A stretch of 14,025 bases of DNA from Bacteroidaceae bacterium (GTDB taxonomy: Bacteria; Bacteroidota; Bacteroidia; Bacteroidales; Bacteroidaceae), in assembly GCA_900752815.1 (NCBI GenBank), contig CAADWS010000222.1, positions 1-14,025 of the forward strand, in the 5' to 3' direction. Made by a program: the position numbers and the translations under genes. Below the pieces are notes generated by a model. That model saw only the letters and a program-made list of their open reading frames with translations. It had not been told where the DNA came from and did not search any database. Below, in pieces: positions 8,413 to 13,941 of this stretch. Within the stretch, counting starts at the first letter, position 1; each line of letters starts with the position of its first letter.

Positions 8413-8420
8413 CAAAGTAA
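8413..8420 (-). promoter_or_regulatory. Possible -7 element of the acyltransferase promoter
   Basis: Minus-strand TTACTTTG differs from TAnnTTTG at one position and lies 55 bases before the preferred acyltransferase start. It is flanked by the small dyad AATGC/GCATT (8409-8413 and 8422-8426). The nearest TTTG upstream is only 15 bases away, so the promoter is imperfect and might need an activator. Confidence 0.35.
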
Positions 8421-8441
8421 CGCATTCTTTGGATGCAAACC

Positions 8442-8457
8442 TTTGTCCTGCGACAAA
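8442..8457. promoter_or_regulatory. Candidate Crp/Fnr-type operator (perfect dyad)
   Basis: TTTGTC-CTGC-GACAAA is a perfect 6-bp dyad with a 4-bp centre. Its geometry matches the FNR box (TTGAT-N4-ATCAA), with different half-sites. It sits in the intergenic region between the Crp/Fnr-family regulator stop and the acyltransferase start, upstream of a degenerate -7 element, a position suited to an activator. Assignment to the neighbouring regulator is inferred from position and geometry. Confidence 0.5.
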
Positions 8458-8486
8458 AAATGTGGTGCGGAGTTTTGCTGTATGGG

Positions 8487-9050
8487 TCATTTGCGGCCTC
8501 TCAGTCGGCTGAGCGTAGGCAGGGTGATGCCCAGATAGGACGCGATGTGGCCCAGATTGGCGCGTTGGGCCACTTCGGGAAATTCGCGGGTGAAGGCTTC
8601 GTAACGCTCCTTGGCCGGGAGGGTAATCAGTTCCTTGTGCGAGCGGTGCAGCCTTCTGTATTCGTTCTGATGAATGACGCGCCCCCAGTTGGCCAGTTCG
8701 ATGTTGCTCGCGTAAAGGGCGTTGAGCCTGTCGATGGAGATGCGATAGGCGTCCACCTCCTCAATGGTTTCGATATATTCCTGGCTCGGTTGGTTATAGT
8801 ATACTTCATCCATGCTGAAGAGCATGCCGCCTTCGATGGAAAAGGAGGTGTTGATTTCTTCTCCGTTGACGAGCCAGTAATGGCGGGGCATGCCTTTTTC
8901 GATGAAATAGACCGACTTGCAGTAGGTACCCTCCCTGACAATCAGGTGCCGTTTGGGAAAATGGCACCATTGCAACTGGGAGCAGAACGCTTCGACTGTA
9001 GCATCGGACAGCGGATAGATGCTGCGCATTTTCTGGATAAGGGTGTTCAT
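8487..9050 (-). CDS. Crp/Fnr-family transcriptional regulator
   Basis: A 187-aa DNA-binding regulator. Residues about 20-110 form a cyclic-nucleotide-binding-like β-roll (HLIVREGTYCKSVYFIEKG, then the EEINTSF strand). A dimerisation helix follows at about 110-140, and a short C-terminal helix-turn-helix at about 165-184 (LGHIASYLGITLPTLSRLRG). It lacks the N-terminal cysteine set of FNR and the classic cAMP-binding Arg/Ser pattern, as is usual for Bacteroidetes members whose effector is unknown. The ATG at 9050 (MNTLIQKM) is preferred; an in-frame ATG at 9110 would add 20 residues unlike the family. A perfect leftward promoter at 9335-9366 could drive it with a leader of about 280 nt. The candidate operator at 8442-8457 lies just beyond its 3' end, before the acyltransferase gene, its most likely target. 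Confidence 0.88.
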   Translation of the reverse strand: MNTLIQKMRSIYPLSDATVEAFCSQLQWCHFPKRHLIVREGTYCKSVYFIEKGMPRHYWLVNGEEINTSFSIEGGMLFSMDEVYYNQPSQEYIETIEEVDAYRISIDRLNALYASNIELANWGRVIHQNEYRRLHRSHKELITLPAKERYEAFTREFPEVAQRANLGHIASYLGITLPTLSRLRGRK

Positions 9051-9156
9051 GGGGCGGGGCAGAGAAGAGAGGTGGAAAGTGCATCCGGTGGGCAGGGATT
9101 TCCGTCGCATCTCTTCTGGATGAAATTTTCTATTTCTTAAAAAGTGTAAATTCTGA

Positions 9157-9188
9157 TTTGGAAAACGGCGCCGGATGTTGTATCTTTG
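9157..9188 (+). promoter_or_regulatory. Bacteroides-type promoter reading rightward
   Basis: TTTG (9157-9160), exactly 20 bases, then TATCTTTG (9181-9188): a perfect match to the TTTG-N19-21-TAnnTTTG consensus. No credible gene follows. The first reading frames downstream stop almost at once (ATG at 9191 after three codons, ATG at 9230 after eight). It may make a short RNA antisense to the regulator leader, or be an orphan left by rearrangement. A small stem, TGTATC/GATACA, lies at 9209-9225. Confidence 0.6.
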
Positions 9189-9334
9189 CTATGGATAATT
9201 AAAAAAGCTGTATCTGATTGATACACAGAATGGAATTGAAGAGTGTGAGATTTTAGGTAACGATTTAGCGACATTCAGAACGCTCTGACTTGCTGCGGTT
9301 TACCTCATAGATTCAAACAACTCTTTCGTATTTG

Positions 9335-9366
9335 CAAAGATACATTTTTTATCCCATAGCACCAAA
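9335..9366 (-). promoter_or_regulatory. Bacteroides-type promoter reading leftward, probably for the Crp/Fnr regulator
   Basis: On the minus strand TTTG (9366-9363), exactly 20 bases, then TATCTTTG (9342-9335) match the Bacteroides consensus perfectly. It points at the Crp/Fnr gene, whose start is about 280 bp away. Its -7 block, tGTATCTTTGC, is identical over 11 bases to that of the opposing promoter at 9157-9188. The leader between contains AGGTAA...TTACCT (from about 9255 to 9305), which may fold. Confidence 0.65.
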
Positions 9367-9468
9367 TCATTACCTATTTTTTAGGGATATTGCCGTTACC
9401 CCGTTCTGAAAACGGCTTCCGGCTTGATGTGCATAAGCCCATTTCAGAAACGGTACAAGCAAAGAAAA

Positions 9469-9516
9469 GCCCACGACGACCACAATGTCACAAGTGACAC
9501 CGCCATCGTCGTGGGC
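9469..9516. terminator. Nested stem-loop, likely bidirectional terminator
   Basis: GCCCACGACGA (9469-9479) pairs perfectly with TCGTCGTGGGC (9506-9516). Inside, TGTCAC-AA-GTGACA (9486-9499) makes a second perfect stem, with symmetric 6-base internal loops. The plus-strand continuation is ACTTCTTTTAT and the minus-strand continuation is TTTTCTTTG, so both directions have T-rich tails. It could instead be a protein-binding cruciform. Confidence 0.55.
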
Positions 9517-9655
9517 ACTTCTTTTATATGCTTGTGCAGAACGGACAAGTCCGTTTTATCCATATTCTTTTTCTTGTCTTCTTTTGGCAGCCGAAATGCC
9601 GCCGGATGCAGGGCACGGCAAGCGTGAATCTGCACCTGCGACTATTTCCGGCTGT

Positions 9656-9734
9656 CATGTCTTCCCTGTCCTCAAACCGTCTTGCCATGCTTTTGCCAAA
9701 CCAGGCATGGCAGACAAGACCGTTTGAAGACATG
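9656..9734. repeat. Large imperfect inverted repeat
   Basis: CATGTCTTC (9656-9664) and GAAGACATG (9726-9734) are the outer arms. CAAACCGTCTTGCCATGC (9673-9690) pairs, with a few interruptions, with the block starting GCATGGCA (9705-9726). The loop is about 14 bases. An arm of this size is unlikely by chance and is directly followed by a second large imperfect inverted repeat (9735-9813). Confidence 0.7.
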
Positions 9735-9813
9735 TGCCGTCGGCAGAAAACTTGCAACCGCAAGCCATGCACGCATGACAATGACGGTTGCAGGACTTCT
9801 GTCACGGCGGCAG
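9735..9813. repeat. Second large imperfect inverted repeat
   Basis: The left block (about 9735-9762, TGCCGTCG through TGCAACCG) is an imperfect reverse complement of the right block (CGGTTGCA through CACGGCGGCA, about 9785-9812). TGCAACCG/CGGTTGCA form an uninterrupted 8-bp core, and the outer TGCCG/CGGCA ends also match. It abuts the previous palindrome, giving two tandem long hairpins. Confidence 0.6.
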
Positions 9814-9982
9814 GAAAGCGGGGCTTTCCCCTTGTCCGTTGCGCCGCCCTTTGAACTTCCCCGTGGCGCGTTGCGCCATCCTCTATGCTTCCCCCTTTTC
9901 CTTCCCGCCTCTCCAGCAAGTATGCCGATATTCCCATGCCGCCATTCCAGACGGCATCAGTGGGTCATTTTCGTTGCAGGGG

Positions 9983-10012
9983 CAAAGGTAAAGACGGGAT
10001 TAGGAACACAAA
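9983..10012 (-). promoter_or_regulatory. Possible leftward promoter into the hairpin-dense region
   Basis: On the minus strand TTTG (10012-10009), 18 bases, then TACCTTTG (9990-9983). The -7 matches TAnnTTTG exactly; the spacing is one to two bases short of the usual 19-21. A transcript from here would run through the two large palindromes and could end at the stem 9469-9516, about 510 nt, with no protein inside. Confidence 0.4.
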
Positions 10013-10086
10013 TTTTTTAGCCACAATCTCCACACTTCGCAAGCTCAGGTAGTATTCTGTCGAAAAAATTTGCTGAACCTACTCCC

Positions 10087-10095
10087 TAACCTTTG
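10087..10095 (+). promoter_or_regulatory. Weak candidate -7 for the element operon
   Basis: TAACCTTTG resembles TAnnTTTG with one extra base. No TTTG lies at the right -33 distance (the nearest is about 14 bases upstream). It would give a leader of about 145 nt before the first small gene, containing the perfect stem CGACCG-ATGCG-CGGTCG (10116-10132). It is the best plus-strand candidate I can find, but weak. Confidence 0.25.
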
Positions 10096-10243
10096 CATGG
10101 CCCCCGAAACGAAAACGACCGATGCGCGGTCGGAAAACGTCACAAGGAAACATCGGACATACGGAGAGGCGAAAAGAAAAAGGACTCGACCCGACCTCCC
10201 CATCCGAGCAAAACAAGTAAAAACAACTTAAAAATTGGAAGAT

Positions 10244-10462
10244 ATGAGAATGACATTGAACGACATCGGAAAGGCTTTGCGGAAAGTATTGTCCGCAGTA
10301 GCGAGAGCGGCATGGAGCATTACCCTTTGCGCAGGAGGTTTGGCGGTAGGCATCGCAGGGGAAATCCTATTGGGCGTGTTGAACTTCATGTTCGGCATCC
10401 TCACCGCACTACTTTCAATAGTGACAATTATTTGGACATTCATTTGGTTATTAACCCTTTAA
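10244..10462 (+). CDS. Small two-helix membrane protein, first gene of the element operon
   Basis: A 72-aa protein. It has an amphipathic N-terminus (MRMTLNDIGKALRKVLSAV) and then two adjoining hydrophobic helices, about 22-43 and 46-70, ending WTFIWLLTL. The ATG at 10244 is preferred to an in-frame TTG at 10235; the ATG at 10250 is also possible. The gene ends 11 bp before the next start, as expected of a co-transcribed unit. No family is recognised. Small membrane proteins are common in conjugative-element operons, where some act in entry exclusion or as holin-like proteins, but nothing here shows which. Confidence 0.65.
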   Translation: MRMTLNDIGKALRKVLSAVARAAWSITLCAGGLAVGIAGEILLGVLNFMFGILTALLSIVTIIWTFIWLLTL

Positions 10463-10473
10463 TTCACAAGGAT

Positions 10474-10695
10474 ATGGCGAAAAGAAACAGCAAGACGGCA
10501 GCGCAGCAATGCAGGTTTTACGAGGTGGACAACATCTTTGAGTATATGGTGGAAACGTACATCAACGGCAATTTCGGCACATTCCGAGAACTATACAAGG
10601 AGTTGTGCAAGGATGCAAGAAAGGACTTCATTGACTTCCTTTTAAGCGAGGTAGAGCCAATCTATTGGAGAGAGATTTTGAAAGAAACCATTTGA
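10474..10695 (+). CDS. Small conserved element protein, function unknown
   Basis: A 73-aa soluble protein starting MAKRNSKTAAQQCRFYEVDN. It appears mostly helical, with a basic N-terminus and a C-terminal half rich in aromatic and acidic residues (FIDFLLSEVEPIYWREIL). The open frame extends upstream to 10093, but that part overlaps the membrane-protein gene, is low-complexity and basic, and does not look coded; the ATG at 10474 fits the 11-bp intergenic spacing. The protein resembles short hypothetical proteins seen in Bacteroidales conjugative elements (from memory). No DNA-binding or catalytic motif is evident. Confidence 0.72.
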   Translation: MAKRNSKTAAQQCRFYEVDNIFEYMVETYINGNFGTFRELYKELCKDARKDFIDFLLSEVEPIYWREILKETI

Positions 10696-10717
10696 CAACC
10701 CATCAAAAGAGAACCTT

Positions 10718-10966
10718 ATGAACAAGACAACGGAAAAGATACCCACATGGAGTTTGGGGTACATCATCAACGGTGACATGACGGGACTGACGGACGAGGA
10801 AATCCGCATGATTGACGAGTGGCAGAGCAAGTGGAACGTGCAGATTGTTTCGCCCCTCACGGACGAAGAAGGCAACGCACAGCCCTATTTCTCACGTTAT
10901 CCCCTTTTCGGACTTCCTTCCGAAGTGGAGGACTGCGACATACTTTACACGAATGACAACATCTAA
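10718..10966 (+). CDS. Small acidic element protein, function unknown
   Basis: An 82-aa acidic protein. After a short N-terminus it contains the stretch DEEIRMIDEWQSKW (about 26-39), then a β-rich part with FSRYPLFGLPSEVEDCDILY near the C-terminus. The low pI and small size are like those of DNA-mimic or protein-inhibitor proteins of mobile elements, but that is only a resemblance. It is 22 bp after the previous gene and 11 bp before the PcfK-like gene. Its first 14 nucleotides (ATGAACAAGACAAC, giving MNKTT) are identical to those of the PcfK-like gene 260 bp downstream. Confidence 0.72.
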   Translation: MNKTTEKIPTWSLGYIINGDMTGLTDEEIRMIDEWQSKWNVQIVSPLTDEEGNAQPYFSRYPLFGLPSEVEDCDILYTNDNI

Positions 10967-10977
10967 AATCTGACGAT

Positions 10978-11394
10978 ATGAACAAGACAACAGACCATTT
11001 CAAGCGGACAATCCAAGCCTATCTGGACAACCGTGCAGCGGAGGACAAACTGTTTGCAGCAAATTACAACAAGCCTAACAAGAACATAGAGGATTGCGTG
11101 ACCTATATCCTCAATTGGGTACAGAAAAGCGGTTACAACGGCTTTACGGACGGTGAAATCTATTCCCAAGCCGTCCACTACTATGACGAGGACGACATTG
11201 AAGTGGGCAAGCCACTGCAATGCCAAGTAGTCGTGAACCATACGGTAGAACTGACTGACGAGGAAAAGGCGGAAGCACGGCAGCAAGCCATCCGCCAATA
11301 CCAAGCCGAGGAACTGCGCAAGTTGCAGAACCGAAACAAGGCTAAGGCAAGCCAAAAGACAAATGTACAACAAGTTGAACTCTCATTATTCTGA
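10978..11394 (+). CDS. PcfK-like / AcrIIA9-family protein (putative Cas9 inhibitor)
   Basis: A 138-aa protein recognised as PcfK-like. The family is named after PcfK of the conjugative plasmid pCF10. Homologues from gut Bacteroidales were later reported as the type II-A anti-CRISPR AcrIIA9, and database entries often carry that name (from memory). Visible features are a helical N-terminus (FKRTIQAYLDNRAAED, about 8-23), the central block NIEDCVTYILNWVQ followed by GYNGFTDGEIYSQAVHYYDEDDIEVG (about 36-75), the strand CQVVVNHTVELTDEEKAEAR, and a basic Gln/Lys-rich tail. It ends 4 bp before pcfJ, the usual pcfK-pcfJ pairing, so the two are surely co-transcribed. Whether this copy inhibits Cas9 or acts in transfer cannot be told from sequence. 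Confidence 0.82.
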   Translation: MNKTTDHFKRTIQAYLDNRAAEDKLFAANYNKPNKNIEDCVTYILNWVQKSGYNGFTDGEIYSQAVHYYDEDDIEVGKPLQCQVVVNHTVELTDEEKAEARQQAIRQYQAEELRKLQNRNKAKASQKTNVQQVELSLF

Positions 11395-11398
11395 ACCT

Positions 11399-12715
11399 AT
11401 GAAACCGAGAAACAAATTCGAGAAAACGGTACTTGCACAGAGCAAGAAACTCCGCCCCATAACCAAGGCACAGATGAATTGGGCTTTCCGTGAGTGCATT
11501 GACCATTACGCCCACCGTTTGCCCAAAGGACGCACCACCTGCATGGACTGCGGACATTGTTGGATTATGGACAAACAGACGGAATACTGCACCTGCCCCG
11601 AATGTGGGGCAAGGCTGGAAGTGGTAACAAGTTATGTCCGTAAAGTGCAGCAGAAACAATACTTCACCGTTCTTACCACGTGTGGGGAATACCAAGTGCT
11701 GCGCATGTGCCTCCTTTTCGTGGAGATGGAGAAAGGTTGCAAGGCTGACCCCTATGTACTTGAAATTGGTCAGTACTGGTGGAACAAGGAAGGACGCACA
11801 GCGGTTGTCGGCAAACAGCGGATTTGGGGCAGGTATCTTGACCTTTTCTCTTTTGCCTCTCCTATGGCTATCCGGCAGGACAACATCGCCTACGACCACA
11901 TAGCCCATTCTCCGATATACCCTAAATTTAAGGTGACGGACACGTTACGCAGAAACGGTTTCAAGGGTGACTTTCATGGCATTGTGCCGACCAAGCTCAT
12001 CCCTGCATTGCTTTCAGACAGCCGTGCGGAAACCCTGATGAAGTCGGGCAACATCGAGCATTTGCGCTATTTCCTCTCCAAGCCGCAAGCACTTGACAGA
12101 TGTTGGCACTCGTACAAAATAGCAATGCGGAATAAATATGCCATAACCGACATCTCATTATGGTGCGACCTTTTATATCTGTTGGAGAAATTGGGAAAAG
12201 ACGTGCGCAACCCCCATTTCATTTGTCCGACCGACCTCAAGGCGGCTCACGACCAATATATGGAGAAACGGCAAGCCCAATTGGAGCGTGAACGGGAGCG
12301 GCGGCGCATGATATGGGAAGCCGAGCGGTTGGAGCGTGAGCAGAAGCGTTTGGAGGATATGGCGAGAGAGAAAGACGAGTATATCCGAAAGAAAGCCGCT
12401 TTCCTCAACCTTGTACTGACGGACGGACTAATCATTGTAAAGGTATTGCAAAGCGTGGATGAGTTTTACGAAGAAGGGAAAGCCATGCACCATTGCGTCT
12501 ATACCAATGCTTATTACAATGATGAAAACTCTCTGATACTGTCCGCACGGATTGACGGAGAGCGCATCGAAACGGTGGAGGTGGACTTACAGACGTTGAA
12601 AGTGGTGCAGAGCCGTGGCGTATGCAACTCCAACACCGAATACCACGACCGCATCATCAAGTTGGTGGAGGACAATGCCGAGCAGATACGGCAGCGGATG
12701 AAGCAGGTGGCATAA
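11399..12715 (+). CDS. pcfJ: PcfJ-domain protein of a conjugative element
   Basis: A 438-aa PcfJ-like protein, encoded beside pcfK in many Firmicutes and Bacteroidetes conjugative elements; its biochemical role is not established. A zinc ribbon near the N-terminus has CMDCGHCW (48-55) and CTCPECG (64-70), so C48, C51, C66 and C69 are the probable ligands. The middle is helical and strand-rich, followed by a highly charged coiled coil (about 280-330) of Glu/Arg repeats. The C-terminal PcfJ signature follows: AMHHCV (362-367), a Tyr pair, SLILSARIDGERIETVEVDL (378-397) and VVQSRGVCN. The ATG at 11399 is chosen; an in-frame ATG at 11363 would overlap pcfK by 32 bp. Zinc and nucleic-acid binding are inferred from the ribbon. 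Confidence 0.88.
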   Translation: MKPRNKFEKTVLAQSKKLRPITKAQMNWAFRECIDHYAHRLPKGRTTCMDCGHCWIMDKQTEYCTCPECGARLEVVTSYVRKVQQKQYFTVLTTCGEYQVLRMCLLFVEMEKGCKADPYVLEIGQYWWNKEGRTAVVGKQRIWGRYLDLFSFASPMAIRQDNIAYDHIAHSPIYPKFKVTDTLRRNGFKGDFHGIVPTKLIPALLSDSRAETLMKSGNIEHLRYFLSKPQALDRCWHSYKIAMRNKYAITDISLWCDLLYLLEKLGKDVRNPHFICPTDLKAAHDQYMEKRQAQLERERERRRMIWEAERLEREQKRLEDMAREKDEYIRKKAAFLNLVLTDGLIIVKVLQSVDEFYEEGKAMHHCVYTNAYYNDENSLILSARIDGERIETVEVDLQTLKVVQSRGVCNSNTEYHDRIIKLVEDNAEQIRQRMKQVA

Positions 12716-12742
12716 TCGTATAACAAACTAATAGTTAATGAT

Positions 12743-13000
12743 ATGGAAGTGAAAATAGAAAATATGGTTTTCGGATGGCACGAGGAACTGCCCAAAATGT
12801 TCCTTGAACTGTTGAACACGCTTGTGCTGGCAAAGGACGAGCAGGATGTAAGGGGTGTAATGGAGGTGTTCGCCCGAAAGGAACTTTTCAATGTCCTTTT
12901 CGCCTTTGGGTATGGCGCACACCATTTATGGGTGACGCAGAAGAAGGCATCCGACCCCGACCAATGTTTGGAGAACAGATTACTGATTGTTGAATTTTAA
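12743..13000 (+). CDS. Small element protein, function unknown
   Basis: An 85-aa protein, 27 bp after pcfJ. Its visible make-up is an N-terminal strand (MEVKIENMVFGW), a leucine-rich helix (LPKMFLELLNTLVLAKDEQD, about 16-35), and a second helical part with VMEVFARKELFNVLFAFGYG. The C-terminus is polar (DPDQCLENRLL). No known fold or motif is recognised. The start is the only sensible ATG (gatATGGAAGTG), and the spacing of about 27 bp before and 11 bp after fits the operon. Confidence 0.7.
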   Translation: MEVKIENMVFGWHEELPKMFLELLNTLVLAKDEQDVRGVMEVFARKELFNVLFAFGYGAHHLWVTQKKASDPDQCLENRLLIVEF

Positions 13001-13011
13001 TTGATAAGGCT

Positions 13012-13233
13012 ATGGCAACGAGAATGACCATTAACGGATTAAGCACCTGCCAAGCGGCAGGAACGGAGAAATACGAGAGTTTCCAAATGAGTATCGACAG
13101 GAAAAGGCGCACTTTCGTGCAATACGACTACCGCCATACGGACGGAGAACTGTTTTCCTGCGTGAAGCCCACGCTGGACGAGTGCAGGCGGTTGCGTGAC
13201 GAATGGATTAAAGCGAAGGAGGACAGGGTATGA
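13012..13233 (+). CDS. DUF3873-family small protein
   Basis: A 73-aa protein of the type annotated DUF3873 in Bacteroidales conjugative elements (recognised from memory). The recognisable core is MTINGLSTCQAAGTEKYESF near the N-terminus, then VQYDYRHTDGELFSCVKPTLDECRRLRDEW, a compact β-β-α arrangement. Function is unknown. The stop codon overlaps the next start (ATGA at 13230-13233), so translation of the two is probably coupled. Its presence supports reading this block as part of an integrative conjugative or mobilizable element. Confidence 0.78.
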   Translation: MATRMTINGLSTCQAAGTEKYESFQMSIDRKRRTFVQYDYRHTDGELFSCVKPTLDECRRLRDEWIKAKEDRV

Positions 13234-13475
13234 CAGCAGGCTATGATACGCTGATAGTTACGTTCAGCGACCCAATCAAGGTATTGGACAATATGTTTTC
13301 CGATGCGGACGCATGGGGAACTGACACCCTCAAAGGATGGGTGGAGGACTATGAAAGTACGAGGTTTACACAAATAAACGAGCATACGGCAGTCATCACT
13401 TCCGAATACAACATGCCCTGCGTAAAGGAATGGCTCACACACTGTACGACTATCGCTGATATGAGGGAATTTTGA
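13230..13475 (+). CDS. Small acidic element protein, translationally coupled
   Basis: An 81-aa acidic protein beginning MTAGYDTLIVTFSDPIKVLD. It appears α/β in character, with Trp-rich GWVEDYE and VKEWLTHC segments. Its ATG overlaps the stop of the DUF3873 gene by 4 bp (ATGA), which fixes the start and indicates coupling. No family is recognised. A strong hairpin (13482-13500) begins 6 bases after its stop codon. Confidence 0.68.
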   Translation: MTAGYDTLIVTFSDPIKVLDNMFSDADAWGTDTLKGWVEDYESTRFTQINEHTAVITSEYNMPCVKEWLTHCTTIADMREF

Positions 13476-13505
13476 GTGCGTGGCGGTGGAAACCACCGCC
13501 CACAC
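13476..13505 (+). terminator. Internal terminator or attenuator before the last element gene
   Basis: GGCGGTGG (13482-13489), an AAA loop and CCACCGCC (13493-13500) form a perfect 8-bp GC stem, extended by GTG/CAC at the outside. It is followed by TTTATTG after five bases. It starts immediately after the previous stop and precedes the next start by about 30 bp. It probably lowers expression of the last gene or protects the mRNA 3' end. Confidence 0.5.
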
Positions 13506-13534
13506 TTTATTGTAACCATTAAAAGACAAGCGAA

Positions 13535-13735
13535 ATGAAATACTATTTTATACTGACAGACGGCAAGGACGCATGGATGCAGTTGGTTTACCTCCCTTCG
13601 GGAGATTATGTGTCCGGCTATATCCGTGACCTGCGAAGCGTGGGAATATCCGTGCATGACTATGACCTTTGGACAAAGGACACACGTCCCATTGCCGAAC
13701 GTACCTTTGAACGTGTGCTGCAAAGAATGAAGTGA
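13535..13735 (+). CDS. Small element protein, last gene of the operon
   Basis: A 66-aa protein, MKYYFILTDGKDAWMQLVYL at the start, then GDYVSGYIRDLRSVGISVHD and a basic helical end (ERTFERVLQRMK). It looks like a compact β-α unit. No known family is recognised. It is separated from the preceding gene by a hairpin and is followed 4 bp later by the operon terminator. Confidence 0.68.
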   Translation: MKYYFILTDGKDAWMQLVYLPSGDYVSGYIRDLRSVGISVHDYDLWTKDTRPIAERTFERVLQRMK

Positions 13736-13739
13736 TAAA

Positions 13740-13765
13740 AGCGGGCGGCAGCCTTGCCGCCCGCT
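13740..13765 (+). terminator. Strong intrinsic terminator ending the element operon
   Basis: AGCGGGCGGCA (13740-13750), a GCCT loop and TGCCGCCCGCT (13755-13765) form a perfect 11-bp GC-rich stem, followed by ACTTTCTTTC. It begins 4 bases after the last stop codon. A further inverted repeat, TACTTTCTT/AAGAAAGTA (13765-13773 and 13795-13803), starts at its last base. From 13804 to 13941 I see no gene, only AT-rich DNA with the short repetition GATTTAGATTTAGA. Confidence 0.85.
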
Positions 13766-13941
13766 ACTTTCTTTCATGAGCAGGTCGGGCGGATAAGAAA
13801 GTAGCAAAGAAACCGTTGCCCCCATCTCCGATTTAGATTTAGACTTTTTCCAAAAGCAACTTGTAGGTGAGAGTCTGTTCAACACTACCTCCATTCGTTC
13901 TTATTTCATCCCTAACTTTATATAACGAAATATCTTCACTC

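Larger units (their letters stand above)
9390..9960. other. Gene-free, hairpin-dense region at the left side of the element
   Basis: No credible protein is encoded on either strand; the open frames have no recognisable domain and cross many palindromes. Visible structures include GCCGTT/AACGGC (9392-9416), a nested stem (9469-9516), AACGGAC-AA-GTCCGTT (9540-9555), and a large imperfect palindrome with outer arms CATGTCTTC/GAAGACATG (9656-9734). A second large one pairs the blocks around TGCAACCG and CGGTTGCA (9735-9813). Smaller stems are GGAAAGC/GCTTTCC (9813-9829), GGCGC-GTT-GCGCC (9864-9876) and ATGCCG/CGGCAT (9936-9957). Candidates are a structured RNA, an origin of transfer, or protein-binding sites of a mobile element. 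Confidence 0.6.

Noticed and set aside
8358..8456. N-terminal extension of the acyltransferase to a TTG at 8456
   Set aside because: It would translate the promoter and dyad region. The family starts shortly before LLDGLRG, which the ATG at 8357 supplies.
9524..9937. Minus-strand 137-aa and overlapping plus-strand frames in the hairpin-dense region
   Set aside because: They are basic, low-complexity translations that cross two long palindromes. No recognisable domain or operon context supports them, and several frames compete.
10093..10473. Upstream extension of the 73-aa element protein to give 200 aa
   Set aside because: The extension overlaps the membrane-protein gene in another frame, is rich in Arg/His/Pro/Lys, and the ATG at 10474 has normal operon spacing.
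13349..13894. Minus-strand 181-aa frame reading inward from the right repeat
   Set aside because: Most of it is antisense to two small plus-strand genes and it passes through the operon terminator stem. The only independent part (13740-13894) shows no recognisable domain.
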